From contig JADHUC010000098.1 in assembly GCA_016784735.1 (NCBI GenBank), positions 1 through 35,552 of the forward strand: a stretch of 35,552 nt of DNA, read 5' to 3'. Source of the DNA: Pirellulaceae bacterium (GTDB lineage Bacteria; Planctomycetota; Planctomycetia; Pirellulales; Pirellulaceae). Of the stretch, positions 24,043 through 31,451 are shown piece by piece. The notes under the pieces were generated by a model. That model searched no databases and had not been told where the DNA came from. It worked only from the letters and a program-made list of their open reading frames with translations. Each line of letters starts with the position of its first letter. Position 1 is the first letter of the stretch. The translations under genes were made by a program, and so were the position numbers.

Positions 24043-25248
24043 ATGGCAGACTCCGACGGCAATGGAACCCCGCTTCTGGACGAACTTCAAAAAGGTCCAT
24101 GGCCCAGCTTCGTCACGGAAATCAAATCCATGGCGGACGAAAACAAGATGTGTCAAGGGCTGCTGGGACAGCTCGAGAAGTCCTACAGGGACAAGCAAGG
24201 CTATTGGAAACACGGTGGCATCGTGGGTGTCATGGGTTACGGTGGCGGTGTCATCGGCCGTTACTCCTTCCTCGCGGAGGAGTTCCCGGACGTGGCTCAC
24301 TTCCACACGCTCCGCATCAATCAGCCCGCTGGTTGGTTCTACACATCGGAGTCGATCCGTACCCTTTGTGACATTTGGGACAAACGCGGATCGGGCTTGA
24401 CCAACATGCATGGGTCCACCGGCGACATCGTCTTCCTGGGTACGGTCACCGACGAGCTGGAACCCATCTTCTCGGAACTCTCGGCTGCAGACTTCGACCT
24501 GGGAGGATCCGGGTCCGATCTACGAACGCCGAGTTGCTGCGTAGGACAAGCGCGTTGCGAATGGGCCAACTACGACACAATGAACCTGTGCCACGACCTG
24601 ACGATGCACTTCCAGGACGAATTGCACCGGCCTGCGTTTCCCTACAAGTTCAAGATCAAGTGCTCGGGCTGCGCCAATGACTGCGTGGCGTCCATCGCCC
24701 GATCCGACATGTCCATCATCGGCACATGGCGGGACGAGATCCGAATCGATCAGGCCGAGGTCAAAGCCTACGTGGATGGCGGAATTAACATTCACAAGGA
24801 CATCTACGCCAACTGCCCGACCCGGTGTATGGATTGGGATGGCGAAACGCTGACGATCGATGATTCCAACTGCGTGAAGTGCATGCACTGCATCAACGCC
24901 ATGCCGAAGGCACTGCGGCCCGGTACGGACTGCGGCGCCACCATCTTGTTGGGTGCCAAAGCGCCCATCGTCGAAGGCGCACTACTCGCTTCCGTCTTGG
25001 TGCCGTTCATCAAGCTCGAACCTCCCTACGACGACCTGAAGGATCTCTTGGAAAGGATCTGGGAGGTCTGGGGCGAGCACGGCAAGAACCGGGAACGCGT
25101 GGGCGAATTCATCCAGCGCGTCGGGCTCGGTAACTTCCTGGAAGAAATCGAGGTCGATCTCGTACCTGAAATGATCGCTCATCCAAGAGAGAACCCCTAC
25201 ATCTTCTACGAAGAGTACGAAGAAGATGATGAGGACGACGAGGAATAG
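24043..25248 (+). CDS. dsrA: Dissimilatory sulfite reductase alpha subunit (DsrA)
   Basis: 401 residues. It carries the siroheme-coupled cluster motifs Cys-Val-Gly-Gln-Ala-Arg-Cys (Cx5C) and Ser-Gly-Cys-Ala-Asn-Asp-Cys (Cx3C). The inserted ferredoxin domain reads Asn-Cys-Pro-Thr-Arg-Cys, then Asn-Cys-Val-Lys-Cys-Met-His-Cys. DsrA2B2 reduces sulfite using DsrC as co-substrate. The start at ATG 24043 has CAGGAGG upstream. The C-terminus ends in a run of acidic residues. The length is slightly below the usual 420-440. Confidence 0.97.
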   Translation: MADSDGNGTPLLDELQKGPWPSFVTEIKSMADENKMCQGLLGQLEKSYRDKQGYWKHGGIVGVMGYGGGVIGRYSFLAEEFPDVAHFHTLRINQPAGWFYTSESIRTLCDIWDKRGSGLTNMHGSTGDIVFLGTVTDELEPIFSELSAADFDLGGSGSDLRTPSCCVGQARCEWANYDTMNLCHDLTMHFQDELHRPAFPYKFKIKCSGCANDCVASIARSDMSIIGTWRDEIRIDQAEVKAYVDGGINIHKDIYANCPTRCMDWDGETLTIDDSNCVKCMHCINAMPKALRPGTDCGATILLGAKAPIVEGALLASVLVPFIKLEPPYDDLKDLLERIWEVWGEHGKNRERVGEFIQRVGLGNFLEEIEVDLVPEMIAHPRENPYIFYEEYEEDDEDDEE

Positions 25249-25312
25249 TGTAAACGGACTTCCGGTTCAATTAGATGTATGCGAAAACAATTCCACTCTT
25301 GGGAGATAATCA

Positions 25313-26392
25313 ATGGTAACGGCAGAAAGAAGGACAGATATTGGCCCTCCGAATTATGAGAGGTTCCTGCCTCCCGTGATCAAGGCGAATTACGGGAAAT
25401 GGAAGTATCACGAAGTCCTCAAGCCCGGCGTGATGGTCCATGTCGGCGAATCGGGCGACAAACTGTTCACGGTGCGTGCCGGATCGCCCCGGTTGCTCAG
25501 CACCAAGACTCTACGCAATTTCGCTGACCTGGCCGAAAAGTACTGCGCCGGTCACCTGCGTTTTACCAGCCGCAACAACGTCGAGTTCCTGACCACCGAA
25601 GAGGGGAACATCGACCCGTTGATCGGCGATTTGAAAGCCATTGGCTACCCGGTTGGCGGCATCGGCAATGCCATCTCGAATATCGTGCACACGCAGGGTT
25701 GGGTGCATTGTCATTCGGCGGCCACTGACGCATCGGGGGTCGTCAAGTGCGTGATGGATGACCTGCACGAGTACTTCGCGGAAATGAAGCTTCCCGGCAA
25801 ACTGCGCGTCGCCTTGGCTTGCTGCTTGAATATGTGCGGTGCCGTGCACTGCTCGGACATTGCGATTCTGGGCGTGCATCGCAAGCCCCCGAAAATCGAC
25901 GACGATTCTGTTAACAAGGTCTGCGAGATTCCCAGCGTTGTGGCTTCCTGCCCGACCGCCGCTATTCGACCAACAACCGTCGATGGCAAGCAGACCCTGG
26001 AAATCGATGACAACTTGTGCATGTTCTGCGCGAACTGCTTCTCGGTTTGCCCGGCCATGCCGATCGCCGACCCGGACAACGACGGCGTGTCCATTTGGGT
26101 AGGCGGCAAGGTCTCTAATGCTCGCCACGAGCCGATGTTCTCGAAGTTGGCGATTCCGTACATTCCCAACAACCCGCCGCGATGGCCGGAAGTGGTCGAG
26201 GCTGTCCGTAACATCGTCGAGGTCTGGGCCAAGGGTGCCAAGAAGTATGAACGTATGGGCGAGTTCATCGAACGGATCGGCTGGCCGAAATTCTTCGAGC
26301 TGACCGGCATCGAATTCGAGAAAGAGCATATCGACGACTACAAGCACGCGGGACTGACCTACAAGAGGTCTGCCCAGATCAGACAACGGTAG
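25313..26392 (+). CDS. dsrB: Dissimilatory sulfite reductase beta subunit (DsrB)
   Basis: 359 residues. It contains Gly-Trp-Val-His-Cys-His-Ser-Ala-Ala-Thr-Asp-Ala-Ser-Gly-Val-Val-Lys and Ala-Cys-Cys-Leu-Asn-Met-Cys-Gly-Ala-Val-His-Cys-Ser-Asp, the DsrB siroheme/[4Fe-4S] region. A ferredoxin domain reads Cys-Met-Phe-Cys-Ala-Asn-Cys-Phe-Ser-Val-Cys-Pro. It pairs with DsrA 64 bases upstream and is followed after 14 bases by dsrD, the arrangement of reductive dsr operons. Confidence 0.97.
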   Translation: MVTAERRTDIGPPNYERFLPPVIKANYGKWKYHEVLKPGVMVHVGESGDKLFTVRAGSPRLLSTKTLRNFADLAEKYCAGHLRFTSRNNVEFLTTEEGNIDPLIGDLKAIGYPVGGIGNAISNIVHTQGWVHCHSAATDASGVVKCVMDDLHEYFAEMKLPGKLRVALACCLNMCGAVHCSDIAILGVHRKPPKIDDDSVNKVCEIPSVVASCPTAAIRPTTVDGKQTLEIDDNLCMFCANCFSVCPAMPIADPDNDGVSIWVGGKVSNARHEPMFSKLAIPYIPNNPPRWPEVVEAVRNIVEVWAKGAKKYERMGEFIERIGWPKFFELTGIEFEKEHIDDYKHAGLTYKRSAQIRQR

Positions 26393-26406
26393 AAAGGAGA
26401 CGCCAC

Positions 26407-26652
26407 ATGGCTGTCACACCGGAACAAATCGCAGATGCGATGTTCGAAATGGTCAAAGAGTACGCCGGCAGGAAGAAGTTCAAAGCCAGTGATTTGACCA
26501 AGGCGATGATCCAGAAATTCGGTGAGGAGGAATGTGACAAGAAGCTGTGCAAGGCCGCAATTCGCACAATGATGGATTCCGGAAGGTGCGTCTACACCTA
26601 CTTCGGCGGCAGCTTCATCGAGATGCCGCCCGAGGAAGGCGCCGAAAAATAA
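26407..26652 (+). CDS. dsrD: DsrD, small winged-helix activator of DsrAB
   Basis: 81 residues. The N-terminal half (Ile-Ala-Asp-Ala-Met-Phe-Glu-Met-Val, Lys-x-Lys-Phe-Lys-Ala-Ser-Asp-Leu) and Met-Asp-Ser-Gly-Arg-Cys-Val-Tyr-Thr-Tyr-Phe-Gly-Gly-Ser match DsrD. DsrD is reported to raise DsrAB turnover allosterically and is mostly confined to sulfate or sulfite reducers, so it supports the reductive direction. The start at ATG 26407 follows AAAGGAG, close behind dsrB. Confidence 0.93.
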   Translation: MAVTPEQIADAMFEMVKEYAGRKKFKASDLTKAMIQKFGEEECDKKLCKAAIRTMMDSGRCVYTYFGGSFIEMPPEEGAEK

Positions 26653-26670
26653 CGCGGCACGGCAAATCTG

Positions 26671-26880
26671 GTGGGCCACGGTCGGATCAGCCGTGCTCAC
26701 CTGGAATGGCAATCGGAGACCAGGGCCCTGGCGGAATGGATGTTGCGCTACGGTCGTGGGCTATCAGTGTTGACCGGCGGAGAGGAGTTGGGCGCGTGTC
26801 CAACTCCCTTTCTCGTTTGTGTATTGGATCGAGGTGACCAGTGGGTAAGAAGAAGAAAAAAAAGAAGAAGGGTGGTCTGA
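26671..26880 (+). CDS. Possible small protein spanning the dsrD-dsrL gap (doubtful)
   Basis: A 69-codon frame opening at GTG 26671 runs through the whole 188-base gap and 40 bases into the next gene. The first 55 residues look protein-like (Ala-Leu-Ala-Glu-Trp-Met-Leu-Arg-Tyr-Gly), but there is no convincing ribosome site. The end is an out-of-frame reading of the poly-lysine codons. I do not recognise a family. The stretch also contains a CACGG/CCGTG dyad and could simply be leader DNA. Confidence 0.2.
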   Translation: MGHGRISRAHLEWQSETRALAEWMLRYGRGLSVLTGGEELGACPTPFLVCVLDRGDQWVRRRKKRRRVV

Positions 26881-28523
26881 GCCGCGCGTTGGCATCCAGT
26901 TCCAAAGGGAGGGAACAATCGCCGCTTCGGCCGAAATACGTCGAGAAGAAGCCCCCCTGCCAAGCGACTTGTCCTAGCGGCAACAATATTCGTGAGTTTG
27001 TCAGGACAATCGCCCAGGCCGAACGTGTTGGACAATCCAACGAGGAGGCACTGGAACGGGCTTGGCAGGTCTACACCAATACCAGTCCCTTCCCGTCGGT
27101 CTGCGGTCGCGTCTGTCCGGCACCGTGTGAGACCGAATGCAATCGAAAAGAACTGGAAGGCGCGGTCAGCATCAACAAAGTCGAACGAGCGATCGGCGAT
27201 TACGGCGTCGAAAAGGGTCTCGGCTTGAAAATGTTAACCGAAGAGAAGAAGCCGCAGAAAGTCGCCGTCATTGGCGGCGGTCCCAGTGGCTTCTCTTGCG
27301 CATATCAGTTGGCACGTCGGGGCTATGGCGCAACGGTATTCGAGGCGTTGGATAAGCCTGGCGGTATGCTTCGCTGGGGGATTCCCGGCTATAGGCTGCC
27401 CGAATCGGTCCTGGACGCCGAGATTCAGAAGATCCTCGACCTGGGGGTCGAACTCAAATGCGGCGTCAAGGTCGGCAAGGACGTAAGCATTGACGAACTC
27501 CAGCAGTCCTACGATGCCATCTACGTGGCGCTTGGGGCCCAGCAGGGCGTTACGCTTGGCGTGGATGGCGAGGAGGCCCCCAATGTTTTCTCGGGCGTCG
27601 ACTTCCTGAGCCGCTTCCACCATGGCGAGCAACTCGATTTGGGTTCGGACGTTGTGGTGATCATCGTCGGTGGTGGCGACACGGCCATCGACGCGGCCCG
27701 AATCTGCAAGCGTCTGGGCGCGAACGTGACGGTCTTGTACCGCCGCACCCTCGAGGAGATGCCGGCAATCAAAGAGGAAGTGGAAGAGGCCATCGAGGAA
27801 GGCATCAAGATCGAATTCTTGGCGGCCCCGACCGGCTTCAAGAAAGAGGGCAATCTGGTTACCGCCATGCGTTGCATTCGCATGGAATTGGGCGAACCGG
27901 ACGATTCCGGCCGCCGTCGACCGGTGCCTATCGAAGGTTCGGAATTCGAGATCCCAGCCAGTGCAGTGATCTCGGCCATCAGTCAGAAGCCCGATTTCTC
28001 GGGCTTTGAATCGCTTCTTGATGGCAAATGGATTTCGATCGACGATCAAGGTGCGACAAAGGTGGATGGTATCTGGGCGGGTGGCGACGTGGCGCAACTG
28101 GATTTGGTGACCACTGCCGTTGGCCACGGACGACGGGCCGCCGAAGCCATCGAACGCAAGTTTCTCGGTACGGCCGCGGAACCTGACAATATGCCGGTGA
28201 TCCGAACCGATAAGATGCGTTTGGATCACTACGAAAAAGCCGAACGTCAGGAACCGGCTTCCTTGAATGTCGACGAGCGCCTCGGCGACGTAGAAAAGGA
28301 AGTCAACCTGGGGTTGGCCGCCGGACAGGTAATCGAAGAATCGCGACGTTGCATGAGCTGCGGCATGTGCTTCGATTGCGAGAAATGCTGGCTGTTTTGC
28401 CAGGATCAGGCCATCGACAAGCCGTTAGAAAAGGGCCTGATCTACAAATTCAAGCTCGAGAACTGCACGGGTTGCAAGAAGTGCGCCGAAGAGTGTCCGT
28501 GCGGGTTCATCGAGATGCACTGA
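26841..28523 (+). CDS. dsrL: DsrL-like NAD(P)H-linked iron-sulfur flavoprotein
   Basis: 560 residues from GTG 26841 with GAGGTGA four bases before it. It opens with eight consecutive lysines. The glutamate-synthase small-subunit-like part has an N-terminal cysteine domain (Pro-Pro-Cys-Gln-Ala-Thr-Cys-Pro, Cys-Gly-Arg-Val-Cys-Pro-Ala-Pro-Cys-Glu-Thr-Glu-Cys-Asn-Arg-Lys), an FAD loop (Gly-Gly-Gly-Pro-Ser-Gly) and a NAD(P) loop (Val-Gly-Gly-Gly-Asp-Thr-Ala). The C-terminus adds two ferredoxin clusters (Cys-Met-Ser-Cys-Gly-Met-Cys and Cys-Thr-Gly-Cys-Lys-Lys-Cys-Ala-Glu-Glu-Cys-Pro). This is the DsrL architecture. DsrL couples NAD(P)(H) to DsrAB in sulfur oxidisers and occurs in some reducers. 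It is shorter than the about 650 residues of the Allochromatium protein, so the subtype needs a tree. It ends at a strong terminator. Confidence 0.8.
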   Translation: MGKKKKKKKKGGLSRALASSSKGREQSPLRPKYVEKKPPCQATCPSGNNIREFVRTIAQAERVGQSNEEALERAWQVYTNTSPFPSVCGRVCPAPCETECNRKELEGAVSINKVERAIGDYGVEKGLGLKMLTEEKKPQKVAVIGGGPSGFSCAYQLARRGYGATVFEALDKPGGMLRWGIPGYRLPESVLDAEIQKILDLGVELKCGVKVGKDVSIDELQQSYDAIYVALGAQQGVTLGVDGEEAPNVFSGVDFLSRFHHGEQLDLGSDVVVIIVGGGDTAIDAARICKRLGANVTVLYRRTLEEMPAIKEEVEEAIEEGIKIEFLAAPTGFKKEGNLVTAMRCIRMELGEPDDSGRRRPVPIEGSEFEIPASAVISAISQKPDFSGFESLLDGKWISIDDQGATKVDGIWAGGDVAQLDLVTTAVGHGRRAAEAIERKFLGTAAEPDNMPVIRTDKMRLDHYEKAERQEPASLNVDERLGDVEKEVNLGLAAGQVIEESRRCMSCGMCFDCEKCWLFCQDQAIDKPLEKGLIYKFKLENCTGCKKCAEECPCGFIEMH

Positions 28524-28544
28524 TCGCCGCAAGGCGACACCACC

Positions 28545-28595
28545 GGCGGGCGGTGGAGGACGCGGCGCCGCGTCCTTCGCACCCGCCTTTTTTTT
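28545..28595 (+). terminator. Intrinsic terminator after the dsrL-like gene
   Basis: GGCGGG with the following bases pairs with CCCGCC, enclosing the perfect 18-base palindrome GGACGCGGCGCCGCGTCC (28558-28575). Eight T residues follow (28588-28595). It lies only 15 bases before the dsrN start, so dsrN expression must come from read-through or from a very compact promoter. Confidence 0.8.
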
Positions 28596-28610
28596 GTGGT
28601 CAAGTGAACC

Positions 28611-30017
28611 ATGAACGTTCCGCGAATCATCATTGCTGGGCTGCGGGGAGGTGGCGGCAAAACGTTTGTTTCGGTGGGGCTGACGGCGGCCTTTCGAACA
28701 CGTAGTCTGCGCGTTGCACCGTTCAAGAAAGGGCCCGACTATATCGATGCCGCCTGGTTGACCATGGCGGCAAACGAGCCCTGCCGGAATCTGGACCTGT
28801 ATCTCATGTCTCCCGAGACGGTCTTGCAGTCTTTCGTCACCTCCGCCGCAAATTCAGACATCGCAGTGATCGAAGGCAACCGTGGCCTGTTCGACGGGAT
28901 GGATGCCAAGGGCAGTTACAGCACGGCTGAATTGGCCAAGTTGCTGGAATGCCCGGTCGTTCTTACGGTCGACTGTACGAAGGCGACGCGAACTGTGGGC
29001 GCGCTGGTCCTCGGCTGCCAGCAGCTCGATCCCGACGTTCCGATTCGCGGAGTCATCCTGAACCAGACGGCTGGTTCGCGACACGAGTCGGTCCTCCGCG
29101 AGTCAATTGAACAGATCTGCGGTTTGCCCGTCTTGGGGACCATCCCACGAATTCGTGAACAGCTCTTCCCGGAACGACACCTGGGTCTTGTACCGCCCCA
29201 GGAACACGACCGCCTGACCCGTGCGATCGACCGAGTTGCCGACGTGGCGGGCCAATACCTGGACCTTGATGCCATTCAGCGCGTGGCTCAGGAGGCACCG
29301 GCTCTCCGAGCCGGAAAAGGGGTCGGGAGTCGATTCTGCAAAACGACTCCCGACCCCTTTTCCGGGCCGGAGGTGGCACGTATCGGGATATTCCGGGATG
29401 CGGCGTTTCAGTTCTACTATCCCGAGAACCTTGAGGGCTTGGTTCGAGAAGGTGCCAGCCTGATCGAGATCTCTCCGCTGCGCGACGCCAAACTGCCGCC
29501 CGTGGATGCTCTGTACATCGGGGGTGGTTTTCCCGAAACTCTGGCGCCGGCGCTCGCGGATAACGTACCGTTCCTTCAGTCGTTGCGCCGGGCCATCGAA
29601 GATGATCTGCCGGTCTATGCTGAATGTGGTGGGGCCGTGTTTCTCGGTGAGAAGCTCATCTACGAACAAGGCGAGTACCCGATGGTCGGTGCGCTGCCCG
29701 TGTTGTTCGCCTTCCAGAAGAAACCGCAGGGCCACGGCTACGTCGAACTCGAGACCGTCGAAGAAAACCCGTTCTATCCGGTCGGCGAATCGTTAAGGGG
29801 ACACGAGTTCCACTACACCTACATGCAATCGTCCACGGGAGAGGATTTGAGCTTCGCCTTCCAAATGCGTCGCGGCCATGGTTTCGACGGCCGGCGGGAC
29901 GGCTTATGCTGTGGCAACGTCTTGGCCTGTTACACGCACGTCCATGCGTTGGGAACCGGAACTTGGGCACCATCCCTCGTTCGCGCAGCGGTTCGTTTTA
30001 GGTCGCGTGAAACGTGA
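28611..30017 (+). CDS. dsrN: DsrN, siroheme amidase (CbiA/CobB-type glutamine amidotransferase)
   Basis: 468 residues. The N-terminal CbiA domain has the P-loop Gly-Leu-Arg-Gly-Gly-Gly-Gly-Lys-Thr and Lys-Lys-Gly-Pro-Asp-Tyr-Ile-Asp. The C-terminal GATase1 domain has the nucleophile Cys in Ala-Glu-Cys-Gly-Gly-Ala-Val-Phe-Leu and a closing Thr-His-Val-His-Ala. In dsr operons this enzyme amidates siroheme (siroamide) for DsrAB; cobyrinate a,c-diamide synthase is the alternative and has the same fold. The context favours DsrN. Residues about 234-252, between the two domains, come from an in-frame hairpin repeat. The upstream ribosome site is weak (AAGTGAACC). Confidence 0.88.
   Translation: MNVPRIIIAGLRGGGGKTFVSVGLTAAFRTRSLRVAPFKKGPDYIDAAWLTMAANEPCRNLDLYLMSPETVLQSFVTSAANSDIAVIEGNRGLFDGMDAKGSYSTAELAKLLECPVVLTVDCTKATRTVGALVLGCQQLDPDVPIRGVILNQTAGSRHESVLRESIEQICGLPVLGTIPRIREQLFPERHLGLVPPQEHDRLTRAIDRVADVAGQYLDLDAIQRVAQEAPALRAGKGVGSRFCKTTPDPFSGPEVARIGIFRDAAFQFYYPENLEGLVREGASLIEISPLRDAKLPPVDALYIGGGFPETLAPALADNVPFLQSLRRAIEDDLPVYAECGGAVFLGEKLIYEQGEYPMVGALPVLFAFQKKPQGHGYVELETVEENPFYPVGESLRGHEFHYTYMQSSTGEDLSFAFQMRRGHGFDGRRDGLCCGNVLACYTHVHALGTGTWAPSLVRAAVRFRSRET
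29311..29365. repeat. 55-bp hairpin repeat inserted in frame within dsrN
   Basis: Perfect 22-bp arms (29311-29332 and 29344-29365) begin CCGGAAAAGGGGTCGGGAG and pair around an 11-base loop. Read in the dsrN frame it encodes a Gly-Lys-Gly-Val-Gly-Ser-Arg-Phe-Cys-Lys-Thr-Thr-Pro-Asp-Pro-Phe-like linker without a stop. The GGGGTCGGGAGTC arm is one I recognise as a dispersed bacterial repeat. It sits exactly in the interdomain linker, where an insertion is tolerated. Confidence 0.8.
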
Positions 30018-30574
30018 GTTCGCGTGTGGTGCTGCCCTGTCGTGCGGTTCTCTGTCTTGATTCGTAGTCGAGGCATCGTAGGGCAGCCACACTTGCATCC
30101 ACCCGGTACCTCGGTTGGCCCATGCGAAGTGGGCGAGCGGCGGTATCGCACTCGGCAGCGTAACAACTCATCGCCTCCAGGTGCTTGTAGACGAAGTCGT
30201 TGTTATTCGATCCGCCATGGTGCTGACGGCACACCAAGCCACCGCCTTGGCACGCTGGCCAGGGCGGTGACTCGTGTAGCCTGCACCGAGAGGAAGTTGC
30301 GTTTTTTCGTTGAAGAGTCACTGTATTGCCGTTAAGTCTTGGGGTAAAGCACACCACAAAGCGGAGGGTTTGCTTGTTCACCACAACGCTACAACGCGTC
30401 GTTCGGCATGCAAGTACTTCGAGGGAGTTTGAGTAGGTTTTCGTTGGTTGGCGGCCGCAGAACCCCACCTATGCGTGGTCTTACCACGAGGGATGTAGGG
30501 ATGTGATTGGTTCGAAACCAGCCTGCATGCTAGCTAGCGACACTGCCTTGACACAATTCGCGAAAAAAGGCTGG
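30018..30574. other. 557-bp stretch without a recognisable gene
   Basis: It lies between convergent dsrN and the FixJ-type regulator. Small frames exist on both strands, but none has family features, consistent length or a ribosome site. An imperfect dyad follows dsrN (GTGTGGTGCTGCCCT at about 30023 with AGGGCAGCCACAC at 30079-30091) and may form a weak terminator. A TGGTTCGAAACCA palindrome is present near 30509. No tRNA cloverleaf could be built around it. It could be degenerate remnant DNA. Confidence 0.4.
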
Positions 30575-31219
30575 CTAACGTCGGCGATCCTGACCGCCGC
30601 GACCGCCCAGTCGCATCGACGCCTTCCGGCAGATGGCAATCACGTCGGAAAGGCCTTTCGCGCCAAGCTTCTTCATCATTCGGCCGCGACGATCCTCGAC
30701 TGCCCTGATGCTCAGGCGAAGCATGTTGGCTATTGCCTGGTTGGTGTTACCGGCGGCCACAAGCCGCAGCACTTCGCGTTCCTTTCCGGTCAATGCAGCG
30801 ATTTTGGCTTTGGCGGCGCGGCATTCGGCTGCCTCGAGCCGCCGAGCGGCGTCCAGTTCAATGGCACCCGCAATTTCTTGGCGAAGGACGTGTAACGAAA
30901 ACGGCTTCTCCAGGAATGTTACCGAGCCCCCCTTCATCGCTTTCACAACCACCTTCACATTCGCGTGAGCGCTGATCATGATCACCGGCAGCAGGTTGCC
31001 GATCGCAGTCAAGTGCTCTTGCAGTTCTAAGCCGTCTTTGCCTGGCAGCTTGTAGTCGAGCACCAGGCAGCCGGGCCGAGTAGTATCGTACGACTTGAGA
31101 AATGCCTCTGCCGAGGAATACGTTTGCGACGGCAGCCCCATCAACTGCACAGCGTTCGCGAGTGCCTTGGTAACTGGCTCCTCGTCATCGACGATGAACA
31201 CTGTGCTTTCCTCTTCCAC
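30575..31219 (-). CDS. FixJ/NarL-type response regulator
   Basis: 214 residues from GTG 31219, which has GGAGA seven bases upstream. An in-frame ATG at 31243 has no ribosome site. The receiver domain begins Val-Phe-Ile-Val-Asp-Asp-Glu-Glu, with phosphoacceptor Asp in Leu-Val-Leu-Asp-Tyr-Lys-Leu-Pro-Gly and Glu-Lys-Pro-Phe. The LuxR-type helix-turn-helix follows (Leu-Thr-Gly-Lys-Glu-Arg-Glu-Val-Leu-Arg-Leu-Val-Ala-Ala-Gly, Asn-Gln-Ala-Ile-Ala). It is therefore a transcription factor, probably phosphorylated by the triple-PAS kinase upstream. Target genes are unknown; the convergent sulfate-reduction island is a candidate only by position. Confidence 0.88.
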   Translation of the reverse strand: MEEESTVFIVDDEEPVTKALANAVQLMGLPSQTYSSAEAFLKSYDTTRPGCLVLDYKLPGKDGLELQEHLTAIGNLLPVIMISAHANVKVVVKAMKGGSVTFLEKPFSLHVLRQEIAGAIELDAARRLEAAECRAAKAKIAALTGKEREVLRLVAAGNTNQAIANMLRLSIRAVEDRRGRMMKKLGAKGLSDVIAICRKASMRLGGRGGQDRRR

Positions 31220-31451
31220 TGTCGATTCTCCGTAGCAAGGCATCTGGCCGAGCCGGGCAGGTGCTGCCTGCCGTTAGTGATCCCCGACTCCTCCCTTTTT
31301 CCCGGACGGCCCCACGATTGGTCAAGTAGTGGTCAAGATTACTGGCGTGGTATTGCCACGTAGCACCGGATAGCCACGAGGCCGACCGGAATGAGGCACA
31401 AGCTGGAAGAAAAGCACGAATTCGTTGGTTCTCGAACGGCCGCGATGGGCG

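Noticed and set aside
30024..30335. Plus-strand frame after dsrN as a gene
   Set aside because: Composition is arginine/serine-rich and irregular, with no ribosome site and no recognisable family.
30500..30540. GGTTCGAAACC resembling a tRNA T-arm
   Set aside because: The palindrome is a perfect dyad, but no acceptor, D or anticodon stems can be formed around it.
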